Positions 34,672 through 44,492 of a stretch of 64,000 nt of DNA are shown here, piece after piece (position 1 is the stretch's first letter; every line of letters begins with the position of its first letter). The DNA comes from Kluyvera intermedia (lineage in GTDB: Bacteria; Pseudomonadota; Gammaproteobacteria; Enterobacterales; Enterobacteriaceae), in NCBI RefSeq assembly GCF_034424175.1, contig NZ_CP139986.1:3224001-3288000 (forward strand), given 5' to 3'. The position numbers and the translations under genes were made by a program. Below the pieces are notes generated by a model. The model was not told the DNA's origin. It searched no databases and worked only from the letters and a program-made list of their open reading frames with translations.

Positions 34672-34717
34672 CAAAAATTTCGACAAAGATCACTTAACTG
34701 CTTATGTTTCATGCGGG

Positions 34718-34747
34718 AAGACCAGAAATAACACGATTTCTGGTCTT
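34718..34747 (-). terminator. Hairpin after cpoB
   Basis: AAGACCAGAAAT / ATTTCTGGTCTT is a perfect 12-bp stem with a 6-base loop, 10 bases after the cpoB stop. There is no long T tract, but position and strength fit the end of the tol-pal transcript before the tRNA promoter. Confidence 0.65.
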
Positions 34748-34757
34748 ACTTCACGCA

Positions 34758-35546
34758 TTACAGCCCGCTAAGACGTTTTTGCGCTTGCTTCGCACCGTCG
34801 GTCCCCGGGTACTTGCTGACAACCTGCTGGTAAACCGCTTTCGCTTTTGCGGTATCCCCTTTGTCTTGCATGATCACCCCAACCTTAAACATTGCATCAG
34901 CCGCTTTAGGCGACTTCGGATAGTTTTTCACCACCGATGCAAAGTAGAACGCTGCGTCATCTTTTTTACCCTTGTTGTAATTCAACTGTCCTAGCCAATA
35001 ATTCGCATTTGGCTGATAGGTTGAGTCAGGGTACTTCTTGATGAAGTTCTGAAATGCTGCAATCGCATCATCCTGGCGAGCACTATCCTTCACCAGCGCG
35101 ATAGCCGCGTTGTAATCGGTATTGGCATCACCTGTCTGTGCAGGTGCGCCTGAAGCCGCTGTATTACCGCCAGCAGGTGCTGGTGCTGCCGTCGTATTGC
35201 TTTGGTCACCCGAAGCCGACTGCGTCTGCGCACCACCGCTGCTTAAGCTGTCAATTTGCAGCATGATCTGTTTTTGACGATCCACCACCTGATTCAACTG
35301 ATACTGACTTTCCTGGATCTGACCACGAAGGGCGTCAATATCGGTCTGGTTATCGGAGAGTTGTTGCTGGAGTTGGGTCAAAAGCTGACTGTGAGCATTG
35401 GAAATACGCTCGAGTTGAGTGACACGGTCTTCGACCGAGCCTGAGCCGACACTACTGATTGGCGCCTGCGCAAAAGCGGCCCAGGGGGCCGCTATGCCAA
35501 CCAGTAACGACAGACTCAACATGTGATGTCTGAAGTTACTGCTCAT
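34758..35546 (-). CDS. cpoB: CpoB, periplasmic Tol-associated coordinator
   Basis: CpoB (YbgF) links outer-membrane constriction by Tol-Pal to septal peptidoglycan synthesis by PBP1B. The 262-residue protein has a Sec signal (cleavage after AAFA near residue 26), an N-terminal trimeric coiled coil (about 35-100, rich in Q and L), a Ser/Ala/Pro linker and TPR repeats toward the end (AFQNFIKKYPDS, ANYWLGQLNYNKGK, AVYQQVVSKYP). It is the last gene of the operon, 9 bases after pal. Confidence 0.96.
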   Translation of the reverse strand: MSSNFRHHMLSLSLLVGIAAPWAAFAQAPISSVGSGSVEDRVTQLERISNAHSQLLTQLQQQLSDNQTDIDALRGQIQESQYQLNQVVDRQKQIMLQIDSLSSGGAQTQSASGDQSNTTAAPAPAGGNTAASGAPAQTGDANTDYNAAIALVKDSARQDDAIAAFQNFIKKYPDSTYQPNANYWLGQLNYNKGKKDDAAFYFASVVKNYPKSPKAADAMFKVGVIMQDKGDTAKAKAVYQQVVSKYPGTDGAKQAQKRLSGL

Positions 35547-35555
35547 GCAATTCTC

Positions 35556-36077
35556 TTAGTAAACCAGTACGGCACGACGGTTTTTGGAATAAGCCGCTTC
35601 GTCGTGACCCAGTACTGCAGGTTTTTCTTTACCGTAAGAAACGATGGAGATCTGGTCAGCTGAAACGCCTTTACCCTGCAGGTACATTTTAACAGCGTTA
35701 GCACGACGTTCACCCAGGGAGATGTTGTACTCAGGAGTACCACGTTCGTCCGCGTGACCTTCTACGGTGACTTTGTAAGACGGGTTGCTACGCAGGAAGT
35801 TCGCGTGAGCATCCAGCATTGCAGCGAAGTCAGAACGGATATCGTACTTGTCGAGATCGAAGTAGACGATGTTGTTCTGCTGCAGCTGCTGCATCTGAAG
35901 ACGCGCTTGCTCTTCAGAAGACATGTTGCCGTTACCGTTAGCATCCATACCAGTGCCGGCACCCAGCATGCCTTCGCCGCTCTGGTCATTGCTAGCGTTC
36001 TTGTTAGAAGAACATGCCGCGATTGCCATAACAGGCAGAGCGATCATCAGCCCTTTCAGCACTTTGTTCAGTTGCAT
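35556..36077 (-). CDS. pal: Peptidoglycan-associated lipoprotein
   Basis: Pal anchors the outer membrane to peptidoglycan and is recruited to the septum by TolA and TolB. The 173-residue precursor has a lipobox IAAC with Cys22 followed by Ser-Ser, a flexible linker and an OmpA-like domain (IVYFDLDKYDIRSDF, then VTVEGHADERGTPEYN with the peptidoglycan-binding Asp/Arg). The ATG at 36077 (MQLNKVLKGLMIALP) is the E. coli start; an ATG at 36101 would add eight residues. Confidence 0.98.
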   Translation of the reverse strand: MQLNKVLKGLMIALPVMAIAACSSNKNASNDQSGEGMLGAGTGMDANGNGNMSSEEQARLQMQQLQQNNIVYFDLDKYDIRSDFAAMLDAHANFLRSNPSYKVTVEGHADERGTPEYNISLGERRANAVKMYLQGKGVSADQISIVSYGKEKPAVLGHDEAAYSKNRRAVLVY

Positions 36078-36118
36078 TTCTATGATTCCTTTAGTAATCA
36101 ATTGTTTAATTATTATTA

Positions 36119-37408
36119 CAGATACGGCGACCAGGCAGGGAATTTGACCTGTCCATCAGTTGCCGGAAGACGCGCTTTGAAACGCCCATCTGTAGAAACC
36201 AGATTCAGCACGGATCCCATCCCCTGAGAAGAGCTGTAGATTACCATAGTGCCGTTAGGTGCCAGACTTGGCGTTTCGTCCAGGAACGTTGACGACAGTA
36301 CTTGTACGCCACCCGCTACCAGATCCTGCTTAGCAATGTGCTGCTGGCCGTTAGCCGAGCTGACCATTACCATTAACTTACCGTCGCTGCTGACATCAGC
36401 ATCCTGGTTCTGTGAACCTTCCCAGGTAATACGCTGCGGAGCACCGCCGTTAACATTAACTTTATACACCTGCGGACGACCGGCCTGGTCAGACGTAAAG
36501 GCCAGATTCTGGCTGTCCGGGAACCATGTTGGTTCGGTGTTGTTGCTGCGACCATCGGTCACCTGACGGATCTGACCGGAGCCGATATCCATCACGTACA
36601 GGTTCAGACTACCGGTTTTAGACAAAGCAAACGCCAGTTTACTGCCATCCGGAGAGAACGATGGTGCACCGTTGTGACGCGGGAATGACGCAACCTGACG
36701 AACAGCGCCGTTTGCCAGAGTCTGGATAACCAGCGCTGAACGACCGCTTTCGAAGGTAACGTAAGCCAGTTTAGAACCGTCTGGAGACCATGCCGGTGAC
36801 ATCAGCGGCTGTGGAGAACGGTGAACCACAAACTGGTTATAACCATCGTAATCAGAAACGCGCAGTTCATACGGGAACTGGCCGCCGTTGGTCTGAACGA
36901 CATAAGCGATACGAGTACGGAATGCGCCTTTAATGCTGGTCAGCTTCTCGAACACTTCGTCACTCGCAGTATGACCTGCATAACGCAGCCACTGTTTGTT
37001 CACTTTGTAAGTGTTCTGTGCCAATACGGTACCTGGTGCGGCACCGGTATCAACCAGTTGATAAGACACACTATAGCTGCCGTCAGCGTTCGGGGTTACC
37101 TGACCGACAACAACGGTATCGATGCCCAGCGCAGACCAGGCCGCAGGCTGAACTTCCTGAGCGGAACCCGGCTGCTGTGGCAGACGAGATCTGTCTAATG
37201 GGTTAAATTTCCCGCTGTTACGCAGGTCAGCGCCAACAATGCCGCCAATATCTTCAGGCGCAGCCCCTGGCCCCGCCCACTTGAATGGAACAACACCAAT
37301 CGGGCGTGCTGAGTCTACCCCTTGGGTAATCTCGATACGTACTTCTGCGTGCAGCACAGCTGCCCACAGCATCAGAAAACCAAATGCTACTCGTAATGCC
37401 TGCTTCAT
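36119..37408 (-). CDS. tolB: TolB, periplasmic beta-propeller of the Tol system
   Basis: TolB binds Pal and the TolA C-terminal domain in the periplasm. It has a Sec signal (cleaved after VLHA near residue 21), an N-terminal alpha/beta domain and a six-bladed WD40-like propeller with repeated SPDGSKLAYV / FSPDGSKLAFALS-type blades. Two adjacent ATGs occur at 37411 and 37408; the second is 5 bases from GGGAG and gives the E. coli start MKQALRVAF. The reported interval covers the codons; the stop codon is at 36116-36118. Confidence 0.96.
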
Positions 37409-37535
37409 CATTTCTCCCTTATCCAGGCGGAAAGCCCACGATAATTTAGCAGAATGTTAACAAACTAAAATATACAAAACTACCAGAATACTGTCTCAAC
37501 CTTAGACTGTTTTCCCCGAATATTCGGGGAATTCA

Positions 37536-38807
37536 TTACAGTTTGAAATCCAGCTTGGCATCTTTAATTTTTTCATAAACAGCCTGGCTAGGCGGTTTAG
37601 GAATCTTGGCTGTTTTCGCAGCAGTCAGTGCAGCCTGGCACAAAGCAGGGTCTCCCCCCTCCTCCGTCACATCCAGCAATAAACCATCGGAAGCAAGCTT
37701 GATATGCAGTACGCAGGATTTACCCGCAAACATATCCGCGCCGTATAAACGGCTTTGGATTGCATTACGAATTTGAGTTGCATAAGCACTGATATCAGAG
37801 CCTGAAGCCCCACCATTCGCCCCACTTGTTCCACTATCTTTTGCTGGTTGCCCACTACCTTTTGCACCACCACCCGATTTCGGCGCATTCTTACCTGAGC
37901 TAAGATCGCCCAGCAGATCGTCAACTCCAGAAGCGGCAGCGGCTTTTTCGGCAGCGGCTTTCTTGGCTACGGCCTTATCAGCTGCTGCTTTATCTGCTGC
38001 AGCTTTCTTATCCGCAGCCGCTTTCTCGGAAGCCGCCTTTTTGTCTGCCGCCGCTTTCGCAGCAGCAGCGGCTTTAGCAGCTTCAGCTTTTTCTGCAGCG
38101 GCGGCGGCTTTGTCAGCAGCCGCTTTTTCTGCTGCAGCCTTTTTCTCAGCGGCAGCTGTCGCTTTCTTCTCAGCATCTGCAGCGGCTTTCGCAGCAGCAG
38201 CTTCAGCGACTTTTTTAGCATCTGCTGCAGCTTTCACCGCTTCAGCTTCCGCTTTTTTCTGTGCATCGGCAGCGGCTTTCTTCACAGCTTCCGCAGCAAC
38301 CTTCGCCTGCGCATCTGCTTTTACTTTAGCATCCGCTGCGGCTTTAACAGCAGCTTCCGCCGCTTCTTTGGCCTGAGTATCCGCCTTCGCTTTAGCATCA
38401 GTAGCCGCTTTCGCTGCTGCTTCTTCAGCCTGTTTTTGCTGTTCCTGTGCCTGCTTCGCCGCATCCTGCGCCTGTAAACGCTCTTTCTCCAGCGCTTTTA
38501 GACGTTCCTGCTCAGCAGCTTGTTTTTCACGCAATTCTTCAGCCTGCTGCTGGGCCTGTTTCTCACGCTGCTCTTGCGCACGTTTAGAACTGGCCTGCTG
38601 CTGCTGTGTACGATTATAGTTCTCGACGACCGCACCGGGATCGACCATAACCGCATCGATCGACGAACCGCCGCCACCGCCGGCTGCAGCGTCTATGTGC
38701 TCATCGAACGAACTCCAGATCAGCGCTGCAAAAAGAATGACGTGCAGCACTGCTGAAATAATTATCGCTCGTTTAAGCTTGTCGTTTTGCTCGGTTGCCT
38801 TTGACAC
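37536..38807 (-). CDS. tolA: TolA, envelope-spanning protein of the Tol system
   Basis: TolA couples the TolQR motor in the inner membrane to TolB-Pal. The 423-residue protein has a short cytoplasmic start, one membrane helix (about 14-34, containing SHLS-type contacts: ISAVLHVILFAALIWSSF), a long Ala/Lys/Glu-rich helix (about 70-310) and a globular C-terminal domain (about 325-423; CVLHIKLASDGLLLD). The start is a GTG at 38807, as in E. coli (M/V-SKATEQNDKL); an in-frame ATG at 38834 would add nine residues. The Ala-rich repeats make indels between strains likely. Confidence 0.94.
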   Translation of the reverse strand: MSKATEQNDKLKRAIIISAVLHVILFAALIWSSFDEHIDAAAGGGGGSSIDAVMVDPGAVVENYNRTQQQQASSKRAQEQREKQAQQQAEELREKQAAEQERLKALEKERLQAQDAAKQAQEQQKQAEEAAAKAATDAKAKADTQAKEAAEAAVKAAADAKVKADAQAKVAAEAVKKAAADAQKKAEAEAVKAAADAKKVAEAAAAKAAADAEKKATAAAEKKAAAEKAAADKAAAAAEKAEAAKAAAAAKAAADKKAASEKAAADKKAAADKAAADKAVAKKAAAEKAAAASGVDDLLGDLSSGKNAPKSGGGAKGSGQPAKDSGTSGANGGASGSDISAYATQIRNAIQSRLYGADMFAGKSCVLHIKLASDGLLLDVTEEGGDPALCQAALTAAKTAKIPKPPSQAVYEKIKDAKLDFKL

Positions 38808-38897
38808 TCTCGGTTCCCAAAACTTTTCACCCATTACCCTACCGCACGCGACGTAGATTGTTCCCAACCCACGTCAGCCTGTGCGGCATGTCAGCGA

Positions 38898-39326
38898 TTA
38901 AATCGGTTGGGTCATTAACCCGACCGATTTCACCCCAGCGCTGTGTAACAGGTTAAGCGCTTTAATTATTTCATCATAAGGCACGTCTTTCGCGCCCCCA
39001 ATTAAGAAGACCGTTTTCGGATTCGCCTGCAAACGACGCTGCGCTTCAGCAACCACCTGTTCAGGCGGCAGCTGCGGCATCTTCTCTTGACCAACGTTCA
39101 CGCTGTATTGTCCTACACCGGACACCTCAACAATGACCGGTGGTTCATCATTGCTGCTAACAGCCTGTGATTCGGTTGCATCAGGGAGATCCACTTCCAC
39201 GCTCTGCGTAATGATCGGCGCTGTCGCCATAAAGATCAGCAGCAGCACCAACAACACATCCAGCAGCGGAACGATGTTAATTTCGGACTTCAGTTCGCGA
39301 CGTCCGCGTCCACGTGCTCTGGCCAT
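38898..39326 (-). CDS. tolR: TolR, proton-channel subunit of the Tol system
   Basis: TolR works with TolQ to use the proton gradient. The 142-residue protein has one membrane helix near residues 19-39 that carries the essential Asp23 (VPLLDVLLVLLLIF) and a periplasmic domain that binds peptidoglycan. It lies 3 bases after tolQ. Confidence 0.98.
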   Translation of the reverse strand: MARARGRGRRELKSEINIVPLLDVLLVLLLIFMATAPIITQSVEVDLPDATESQAVSSNDEPPVIVEVSGVGQYSVNVGQEKMPQLPPEQVVAEAQRRLQANPKTVFLIGGAKDVPYDEIIKALNLLHSAGVKSVGLMTQPI

Positions 39327-39329
39327 GGC

Positions 39330-40022
39330 TTACCCCTTGTTGCTCTCGCTGACGGTAAAAGCCTGACGGTGCAGAATGGCGGTGAACTCTTCCATAAAGT
39401 TGTCGTAGTTCAGCTCCAGCTTATTCACGCGCTGGTTTAGACGGTTGTACGCCATAACCGCAGGAATAGCCGCAAAGAGACCGATAGCCGTGGCGATCAA
39501 CGCTTCCGCGATACCAGGAGCCACCATCTGCAACGTTGCCTGTTTTACCGCACCGAGTGCGATAAAGGCGTGCATGATCCCCCAAACAGTACCAAACAGA
39601 CCGATATACGGGCTGATTGAACCCACGGTGCCGAGGAAGGGAATGTGTGTCTCCAGCGTTTCCAGTTCACGGTTCATGGAGATACGCATTGCACGTGACG
39701 CCCCTTCCACGACCGCTTCAGGTGCATGGTTGTTAGCACGATGCAAACGAGCAAACTCTTTAAACCCGCTATAGAAGATTTGTTCAGAGCCCGCTAAATT
39801 CTCACGGCGCCCCTGGCTCTCCTGATACAGGCGAGACAGTTCGATGCCGGACCAGAATTTATCTTCGAACGCTTCAGCCTCGCGGGTTGCCGTGTTAAGG
39901 ATGCGCGTTCTCTGGATAATGATGGCCCAGGATGCGATTGAAAAACCAATCAAAATCAGCATGATAAGTTTAACCAGAAGGCTTGCCTTCAGGAACAAAT
40001 CAAGGATGTTCATGTCAGTCAC
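39330..40022 (-). CDS. tolQ: TolQ, proton-channel subunit of the Tol system
   Basis: TolQ forms the inner-membrane motor with TolR. The 230-residue protein has three membrane helices (about 16-36, 130-150 and 170-190) and the MotA/ExbB-type motif LGTVWGIMHAF with conserved Thr/Gly, plus APGIAEALIATAIGLF. Sequence is nearly identical to E. coli. It overlaps ybgC by 4 bases (ATGA). Confidence 0.98.
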   Translation of the reverse strand: MTDMNILDLFLKASLLVKLIMLILIGFSIASWAIIIQRTRILNTATREAEAFEDKFWSGIELSRLYQESQGRRENLAGSEQIFYSGFKEFARLHRANNHAPEAVVEGASRAMRISMNRELETLETHIPFLGTVGSISPYIGLFGTVWGIMHAFIALGAVKQATLQMVAPGIAEALIATAIGLFAAIPAVMAYNRLNQRVNKLELNYDNFMEEFTAILHRQAFTVSESNKG

Positions 40023-40423
40023 TGCTTAAACTCCGCGACAATAGACTTGGGAAGCGCACGAGGCTTCATGATGAGTGGATCAACACAGACAATCAGGACT
40101 TCAGCTTCGTTCAGTACCTTATTTTCCGCGTTGACTATTCGCTGCGTGAATACCATTGAGGTACCCCGCATTGATGTAATTTCTGTCTGGACTTCGAGCA
40201 TATCGTCGAGTCGCGCCGCTGCAAAGTATTCCAGCGTCATTTTACGCACGACAAAGGCCACGCGTTCAGCCAGCAGAACCTGTTGGCTGAAGTGATGGTG
40301 ACGCAGCATCTCTGTGCGTGCTCTTTCATAGAAAGCCACATAGCTGGCGTGGTAAACCACACCCCCAGCATCGGTATCTTCGTAGTAGACCCGTACTGGC
40401 CATCGAAACAGCGTTGTATTCAC
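40019..40423 (-). CDS. ybgC: Acyl-CoA thioesterase YbgC
   Basis: YbgC is a 134-residue hot-dog-fold thioesterase that acts on acyl-CoA in the cytoplasm and associates with the Tol-Pal region and phospholipid synthesis. The catalytic motif YEDTDAGGVVYHASYVAFYERART contains the nucleophilic Asp; it is split here as YEDTDAGGVVYHASY and VAFYERART. First gene of the ybgC-tolQRAB-pal-cpoB operon, with the promoter presumed in 40424-40569. Confidence 0.96.
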   Translation of the reverse strand: MNTTLFRWPVRVYYEDTDAGGVVYHASYVAFYERARTEMLRHHHFSQQVLLAERVAFVVRKMTLEYFAAARLDDMLEVQTEITSMRGTSMVFTQRIVNAENKVLNEAEVLIVCVDPLIMKPRALPKSIVAEFKQ

Positions 40424-40569
40424 TTTACGTCCCGGTAATGCAAAATAATTTTTGGGTTTTTGAACTTCGCTACTATACGCGCGGGAATGATGGTTTGGAA
40501 TGGGGAGAAGTAAACGGAGAGTAAATTTTTATGGGCTTGTGCAAGCCCATCATTATCAGGCGAGAATTT

Positions 40570-40866
40570 TCACTGGTAAAAGAAAAATATCAGCCCGGCA
40601 AATAATACCAAATCAGCGATGAGTGGACAGAAAATCCCCTGCCAGTGAATCGAGCGTGGGCGGAATCCCACCCCGTGAATCACCCCTGCGCACACCGACC
40701 ACATCAGCAGAAAACCATGCCAGATTTCCAGCTCGCTGGTCTTCGCCGCAAAACGCGTCGGATCCCAGAAAATGCAGCCCGCCAGTGCGAGAGCCATAAT
40801 AAGGGAAAGCGCCCGCAAGGGGCGCTTATCCATTATCGCGTACAACGTTGCGATAATTTTTTTCAT
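40570..40866 (-). CDS. ybgE: YbgE, small membrane protein of the cyd operon
   Basis: A 98-residue inner-membrane protein with about three hydrophobic segments (LRALSLIMALALAGCIFW, the WHGFLLMWSVCAGVIHGVGF region and the C-terminal end). It belongs to the YbgE family, which always travels with cydAB; the role is not known. Its ATG overlaps the cydX stop (TGATG), so translation is coupled. Confidence 0.92.
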   Translation of the reverse strand: MKKIIATLYAIMDKRPLRALSLIMALALAGCIFWDPTRFAAKTSELEIWHGFLLMWSVCAGVIHGVGFRPRSIHWQGIFCPLIADLVLFAGLIFFFYQ

Positions 40867-40979
40867 CAGTGCTTTTCTTCACCCGCGTTGGTCGCTTCAA
40901 CGTGCTCAAGCGCCAGGGCGGTGATCACGCCGAATGCACAGGCAAGAAGCGTTCCCAAAATCCATGCGAAATACCACAT
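40866..40979 (-). CDS. cydX: CydX, small subunit of cytochrome bd-I oxidase
   Basis: A 37-residue single-pass membrane protein (MWYFAWILGTLLACAFGV...) found by reading the gap between cydB and ybgE. The N-terminal MWYFAWILG motif and length are those of E. coli CydX, which binds CydAB and stabilises its hemes. The tail ends EATNAGEEKH and differs from E. coli. The stop overlaps ybgE by one base, and GGAGC precedes the ATG. Confidence 0.95.
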   Translation of the reverse strand: MWYFAWILGTLLACAFGVITALALEHVEATNAGEEKH

Positions 40980-40993
40980 ATTCAGCTCCTTAC

Positions 40994-42133
40994 TTAGTAC
41001 AGAGAGTGGGTGTTACGTTCGATATCTTCTTTGGTAATGCGACCGAACATTTTCCAGTAACACCAGCTGGTGTAGGCCAGAATAATCGGTACGAAGATAA
41101 TCGCTACGTAGGTCATCAAGTTCAGCGTCAGCTGGCTAGATGTTGCATCCCACATGGTCAGGCTCGCATTCATCATTGTGCTAGAAGGCATGATGAACGG
41201 GAACATCGCAATGCCGGCAGTCAGAATGATGCACGCCAGGGTTAACGAGGAGAACAGGAATGCCCATGCACCCTTGTCTGCCTTGGTGAACACAATGGTC
41301 AGCAACGGCAGCACCACGCCCAGAGCAGGAATCGCCCACAGCGCTGGCATGTTGTTGAAGTTCACCATCCAGGCACCCGCTTCACGTGCAACTTCTTTAG
41401 TCATTGGGTTCGATGGGCCTGCGTGATCCATAACGGATTTCACGACATAACCATCAATACCGTAGTAGACCCAGACGCCAGCCAGAGCGAAGCACACCAG
41501 CGTCACCAGAGCCGCCACCATTGAGACATTACGAGTACGCAAGTGCAGTTCACCCACGGTACGCATCTGCAAATAGGTTGCGCCCTGCGTTAGGATCATC
41601 CCGACGCTCACGATACCCGCCAACAGACCAAACGGGTTCAGCAGTTGGAAGAAGTTACCGGTGTAGTACAGGCGCATATATTCGTCCATATGGAACGGTA
41701 CGCCCTGCAACAAGTTACCAAACGCCACACCAATCACCAGCGGCGGCACGAAGCTACCGATGAAGATGCCCCAGTCCCACATGTTGCGCCAGCGGTTGTC
41801 TTCAATCTTCGAGCGGTAGTCAAAACCGACCGGACGGAAGAACAAGGATGCCAGCACAAGGATCATCGCCACATAGAAACCGGAGAACGCGGCGGCATAC
41901 ACCATCGGCCACGCTGCGAACAGCGCACCACCGGCGGTAATAAGCCACACCTGGTTACCGTCCCAGTGTGGGGCGATGGAGTTAATCATGATCCGACGCT
42001 CGGTGTCATTACGACCGAGGAAACGGGTGAGCATGCCCACCCCCATGTCGAACCCATCGGCGACGGCAAACCCAATCAGCAAGATGCCGATCAGTAGCCA
42101 CCAGATAAAACGCAATACTTCATAATCGATCAT
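40994..42133 (-). CDS. cydB: Cytochrome bd-I ubiquinol oxidase subunit II
   Basis: CydB is the structural partner of CydA in the high-affinity terminal oxidase used at low oxygen. The 379-residue membrane protein begins MIDYEVLRFIWWLLIGILLI and has about nine hydrophobic segments, with the conserved GFDMGVGML, GNQVWLITAGGALFAAWP and RPVGFDYRSK. It follows cydA by 15 bases. Confidence 0.98.
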   Translation of the reverse strand: MIDYEVLRFIWWLLIGILLIGFAVADGFDMGVGMLTRFLGRNDTERRIMINSIAPHWDGNQVWLITAGGALFAAWPMVYAAAFSGFYVAMILVLASLFFRPVGFDYRSKIEDNRWRNMWDWGIFIGSFVPPLVIGVAFGNLLQGVPFHMDEYMRLYYTGNFFQLLNPFGLLAGIVSVGMILTQGATYLQMRTVGELHLRTRNVSMVAALVTLVCFALAGVWVYYGIDGYVVKSVMDHAGPSNPMTKEVAREAGAWMVNFNNMPALWAIPALGVVLPLLTIVFTKADKGAWAFLFSSLTLACIILTAGIAMFPFIMPSSTMMNASLTMWDATSSQLTLNLMTYVAIIFVPIILAYTSWCYWKMFGRITKEDIERNTHSLY

Positions 42134-42148
42134 TTGACGACTCCTGTC

Positions 42149-43717
42149 TTAGCGTGCCGGCTGAGTAGTCGCGGTAGACTGCTCATAGTGGTAACGACCG
42201 GTTTTCAGGCTGCTTGGTCCCTTACGGGCAAATTTGAACATCAGATACAGCTCTGCTACGAGGAACAGGGTGTACAGACCACAAATCAGCAGCATCGAGA
42301 AGATCAGGTCGCCTGCGGTCAGGCTGGAGTTAGCGACTGCCGTTGGCAGCACCTCACCAATCGCCCACGGCTGACGGCCGTATTCCGCAACGAACCAACC
42401 GGACTCAATCGCAATCCATGGCAGCGGAATCGCATACAGCGCAGTGCGCAGCAGCCATTTTTTGGTGCCAATCTGGTTACGAATAACAGTCCAGAAGGAC
42501 GCGGCAATAATCGCCAGCATCAGAATGCCGCACGCCACCATGATACGGAAGGCGAAGTACAGTGGCGCAACGCGTGGAATAGAATCTTTGGTTGCCTGAG
42601 AAATCTGAGCTTCGGTCGCATCCGAAACATTTTCGGTATAGCGTTTGAGCAGCAGACCATAACCCAGGTCTTTCTTGATGTTGTTAAACTCATCGCGAAC
42701 CGCCTGGTCTTTCGAGCCACCGCGCAGCTGTTCCAGCAGCGAGTAAGCCTTCATACCGTTACGGATACGCTCTTCGTGTTGCACCATCAGGTCTTTCAGA
42801 CCGGTCACCTGCTTATCAACAGAGCGGGTGGCAATGATACCGAGCGCGTAAGGAATTTGAATGGCGAAATGGTTTTCCTGCGCATCCTGATCCGGAATAC
42901 CAAACAGGGTAAAGGCCGCTGGTGCTGGCTGAGTTTCCCATTCGGCTTCAATCGCAGCCAGTTTGGTTTTCTGTACGTCACCCATTTCGTAACCGGATTC
43001 ATCACCCAGAACGATAACAGAGAGAATAGCCGCCATACCGAAGCTTGCTGCAATGGCGAAAGAGCGCTTCGCAAATGCGAAGTCACGGCCGCGCAGCATA
43101 TAGTAGGAGCTAATACCGAGGACGAACATGGCACCACAGACGTAGCCAGAAGCGACGGTGTGGACGAATTTAACCTGTGCGACCGGGTTTAAGACCAGCT
43201 CGGAGAAGCTGACCATTTCCATACGCATGGTTTCAAAGTTGAAGTCGGAGGCAATCGGGTTCTGCATCCAACCGTTCGCCACCAGAATCCACAGTGCGGA
43301 GAGGTTGGAGCCAAGCGCCACCAGCCAGGTGACAGCCATGTGCTGGACTTTACCCAGACGATCCCAACCGAAGAAGAACAGACCTACAAAGGTAGATTCG
43401 AGGAAGAAGGCCATTAAGCCTTCGATGGCCAGCGGCGCACCGAAGATATCGCCTACATAGTGGGAATAGTAAGACCAGTTAGTCCCGAACTGGAACTCCA
43501 TGGTCAAACCGGTCGCCACACCCAGCGCAAAGTTGATACCAAACAACTTGCCCCAGAACTTGGTCATATCTTTATAAATCTGTTTGCCGGAAAGGACGTA
43601 GACCGTTTCCATGATTGCCAGCAGGAACGCCATACCTAGCGTCAGCGGAACAAACAGGAAGTGGTACATCGCGGTCAAGGCAAACTGCAAGCGCGACAGT
43701 TCGACTATATCTAACAT
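42149..43717 (-). CDS. cydA: Cytochrome bd-I ubiquinol oxidase subunit I
   Basis: CydA carries hemes b558, b595 and d and the quinol site. The 522-residue protein has the N-terminal His19 in LTAMYHFLFVPLTLG, His186 in KFVHTVASGY, the Q-loop (about 240-320, containing GDESGYEMGDVQKTKLAAIE in part) and Met393 in FRIMVACG. The second of two adjacent ATGs (43717, MLDIVELSRLQFALTAMYH) sits 5 bases from GGAG and gives the E. coli start. A longer frame reaching 43792 is not supported. The operon cydABX-ybgE follows. Confidence 0.97.
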   Translation of the reverse strand: MLDIVELSRLQFALTAMYHFLFVPLTLGMAFLLAIMETVYVLSGKQIYKDMTKFWGKLFGINFALGVATGLTMEFQFGTNWSYYSHYVGDIFGAPLAIEGLMAFFLESTFVGLFFFGWDRLGKVQHMAVTWLVALGSNLSALWILVANGWMQNPIASDFNFETMRMEMVSFSELVLNPVAQVKFVHTVASGYVCGAMFVLGISSYYMLRGRDFAFAKRSFAIAASFGMAAILSVIVLGDESGYEMGDVQKTKLAAIEAEWETQPAPAAFTLFGIPDQDAQENHFAIQIPYALGIIATRSVDKQVTGLKDLMVQHEERIRNGMKAYSLLEQLRGGSKDQAVRDEFNNIKKDLGYGLLLKRYTENVSDATEAQISQATKDSIPRVAPLYFAFRIMVACGILMLAIIAASFWTVIRNQIGTKKWLLRTALYAIPLPWIAIESGWFVAEYGRQPWAIGEVLPTAVANSSLTAGDLIFSMLLICGLYTLFLVAELYLMFKFARKGPSSLKTGRYHYEQSTATTQPAR

Positions 43718-44053
43718 CATGACTCCTTGCTCATCGCATGAAGACTCCGAGATTGAACCCTTAGCTGGATTCAAACACATGCCCCAATACAAATTGATTT
43801 GTCCCCTTCCCTACTGCCGCCCCATGCTGAGGACAGAAAACGGTAATAAGTGAAAGTTACAAACGTGTTAATAAAAAACTCAATTGATCCCTAAAATATA
43901 TTACGCTGTAAAACCCTTACAATAAACAGGTTTTTATTGGAGAAGTTTTACGTTTTTCGACGGTGATCAATTTATAGCGAATCAAGTGACTTTCAGCCAA
44001 TTTGATCCACGACAATTTAACGGTTTTACCCACTTATATCCAGTCATTACATA

Positions 44054-44067
44054 TTGATTTAAATCAA
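44054..44067 (-). promoter_or_regulatory. FNR box of the cydA promoter
   Basis: TTGAT-TTAA-ATCAA is a perfect FNR site, about 340 bases before the cydA ATG. E. coli cydA has a long leader and an FNR site just upstream of its promoter, so spacing fits FNR repression without oxygen. The whole gap 43718-44467 is AT-rich and shows no convincing gene; the mngR-mngA-mngB genes found here in E. coli K-12 are missing. ArcA sites are expected but were not assigned. Confidence 0.75.
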
Positions 44068-44467
44068 CTTAAACTGGATTTGTTAATTTTGTTTTTAATT
44101 GGGTGGCGTGATGAATAAATTGTTAACGATGTGTATTTAATTTGAGCGCATCAGTTGCCAAATAAGGTGCAATTGAGCCTAAAGGTAATTGGATTTAACG
44201 CAAACACGCAAGGATAGTCAGAAATACCCCGCATAGTTCAAAGTAGACCCTTCGTCATTTTTTTCCACCCCTGGCGAAACCCCAAATCAAAAATAACAAT
44301 TTGTTCACTTTAAATATTAATGCATTAACATTCACCGTATTCATCAATCATCCAGCTCACTACCACTTTAGGAGCAAAAATGATTGTTCGCGCAAAAAAC
44401 AGTCGATAAAAGTCAACATAAATGGGCTGCTGTACATCAATGCAACAACGCCCTCGAAAAAATACAC

Positions 44468-44492
44468 AAAAAAAGGCCGCCCAGGGGCGGCC
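44468..44492 (-). terminator. Terminator of sdhCDAB-sucABCD
   Basis: On the minus strand GGCCGCCC / GGGCGGCC forms a perfect stem with a tiny loop and is followed by seven T residues, about 76 bases after the sucD stop. Confidence 0.93.

Noticed and set aside
37963..38376. 137-codon Ala-rich frame opposite tolA
   Set aside because: It is the mirror of the Ala/Lys-rich helical repeats of tolA; the composition comes from the tolA codons.
40531..40550. Hairpin ATGGGCTTG...CAAGCCCAT between ybgC and ybgE as a cyd terminator
   Set aside because: In the cyd direction it is followed by A residues rather than a T tract, so termination is not supported.
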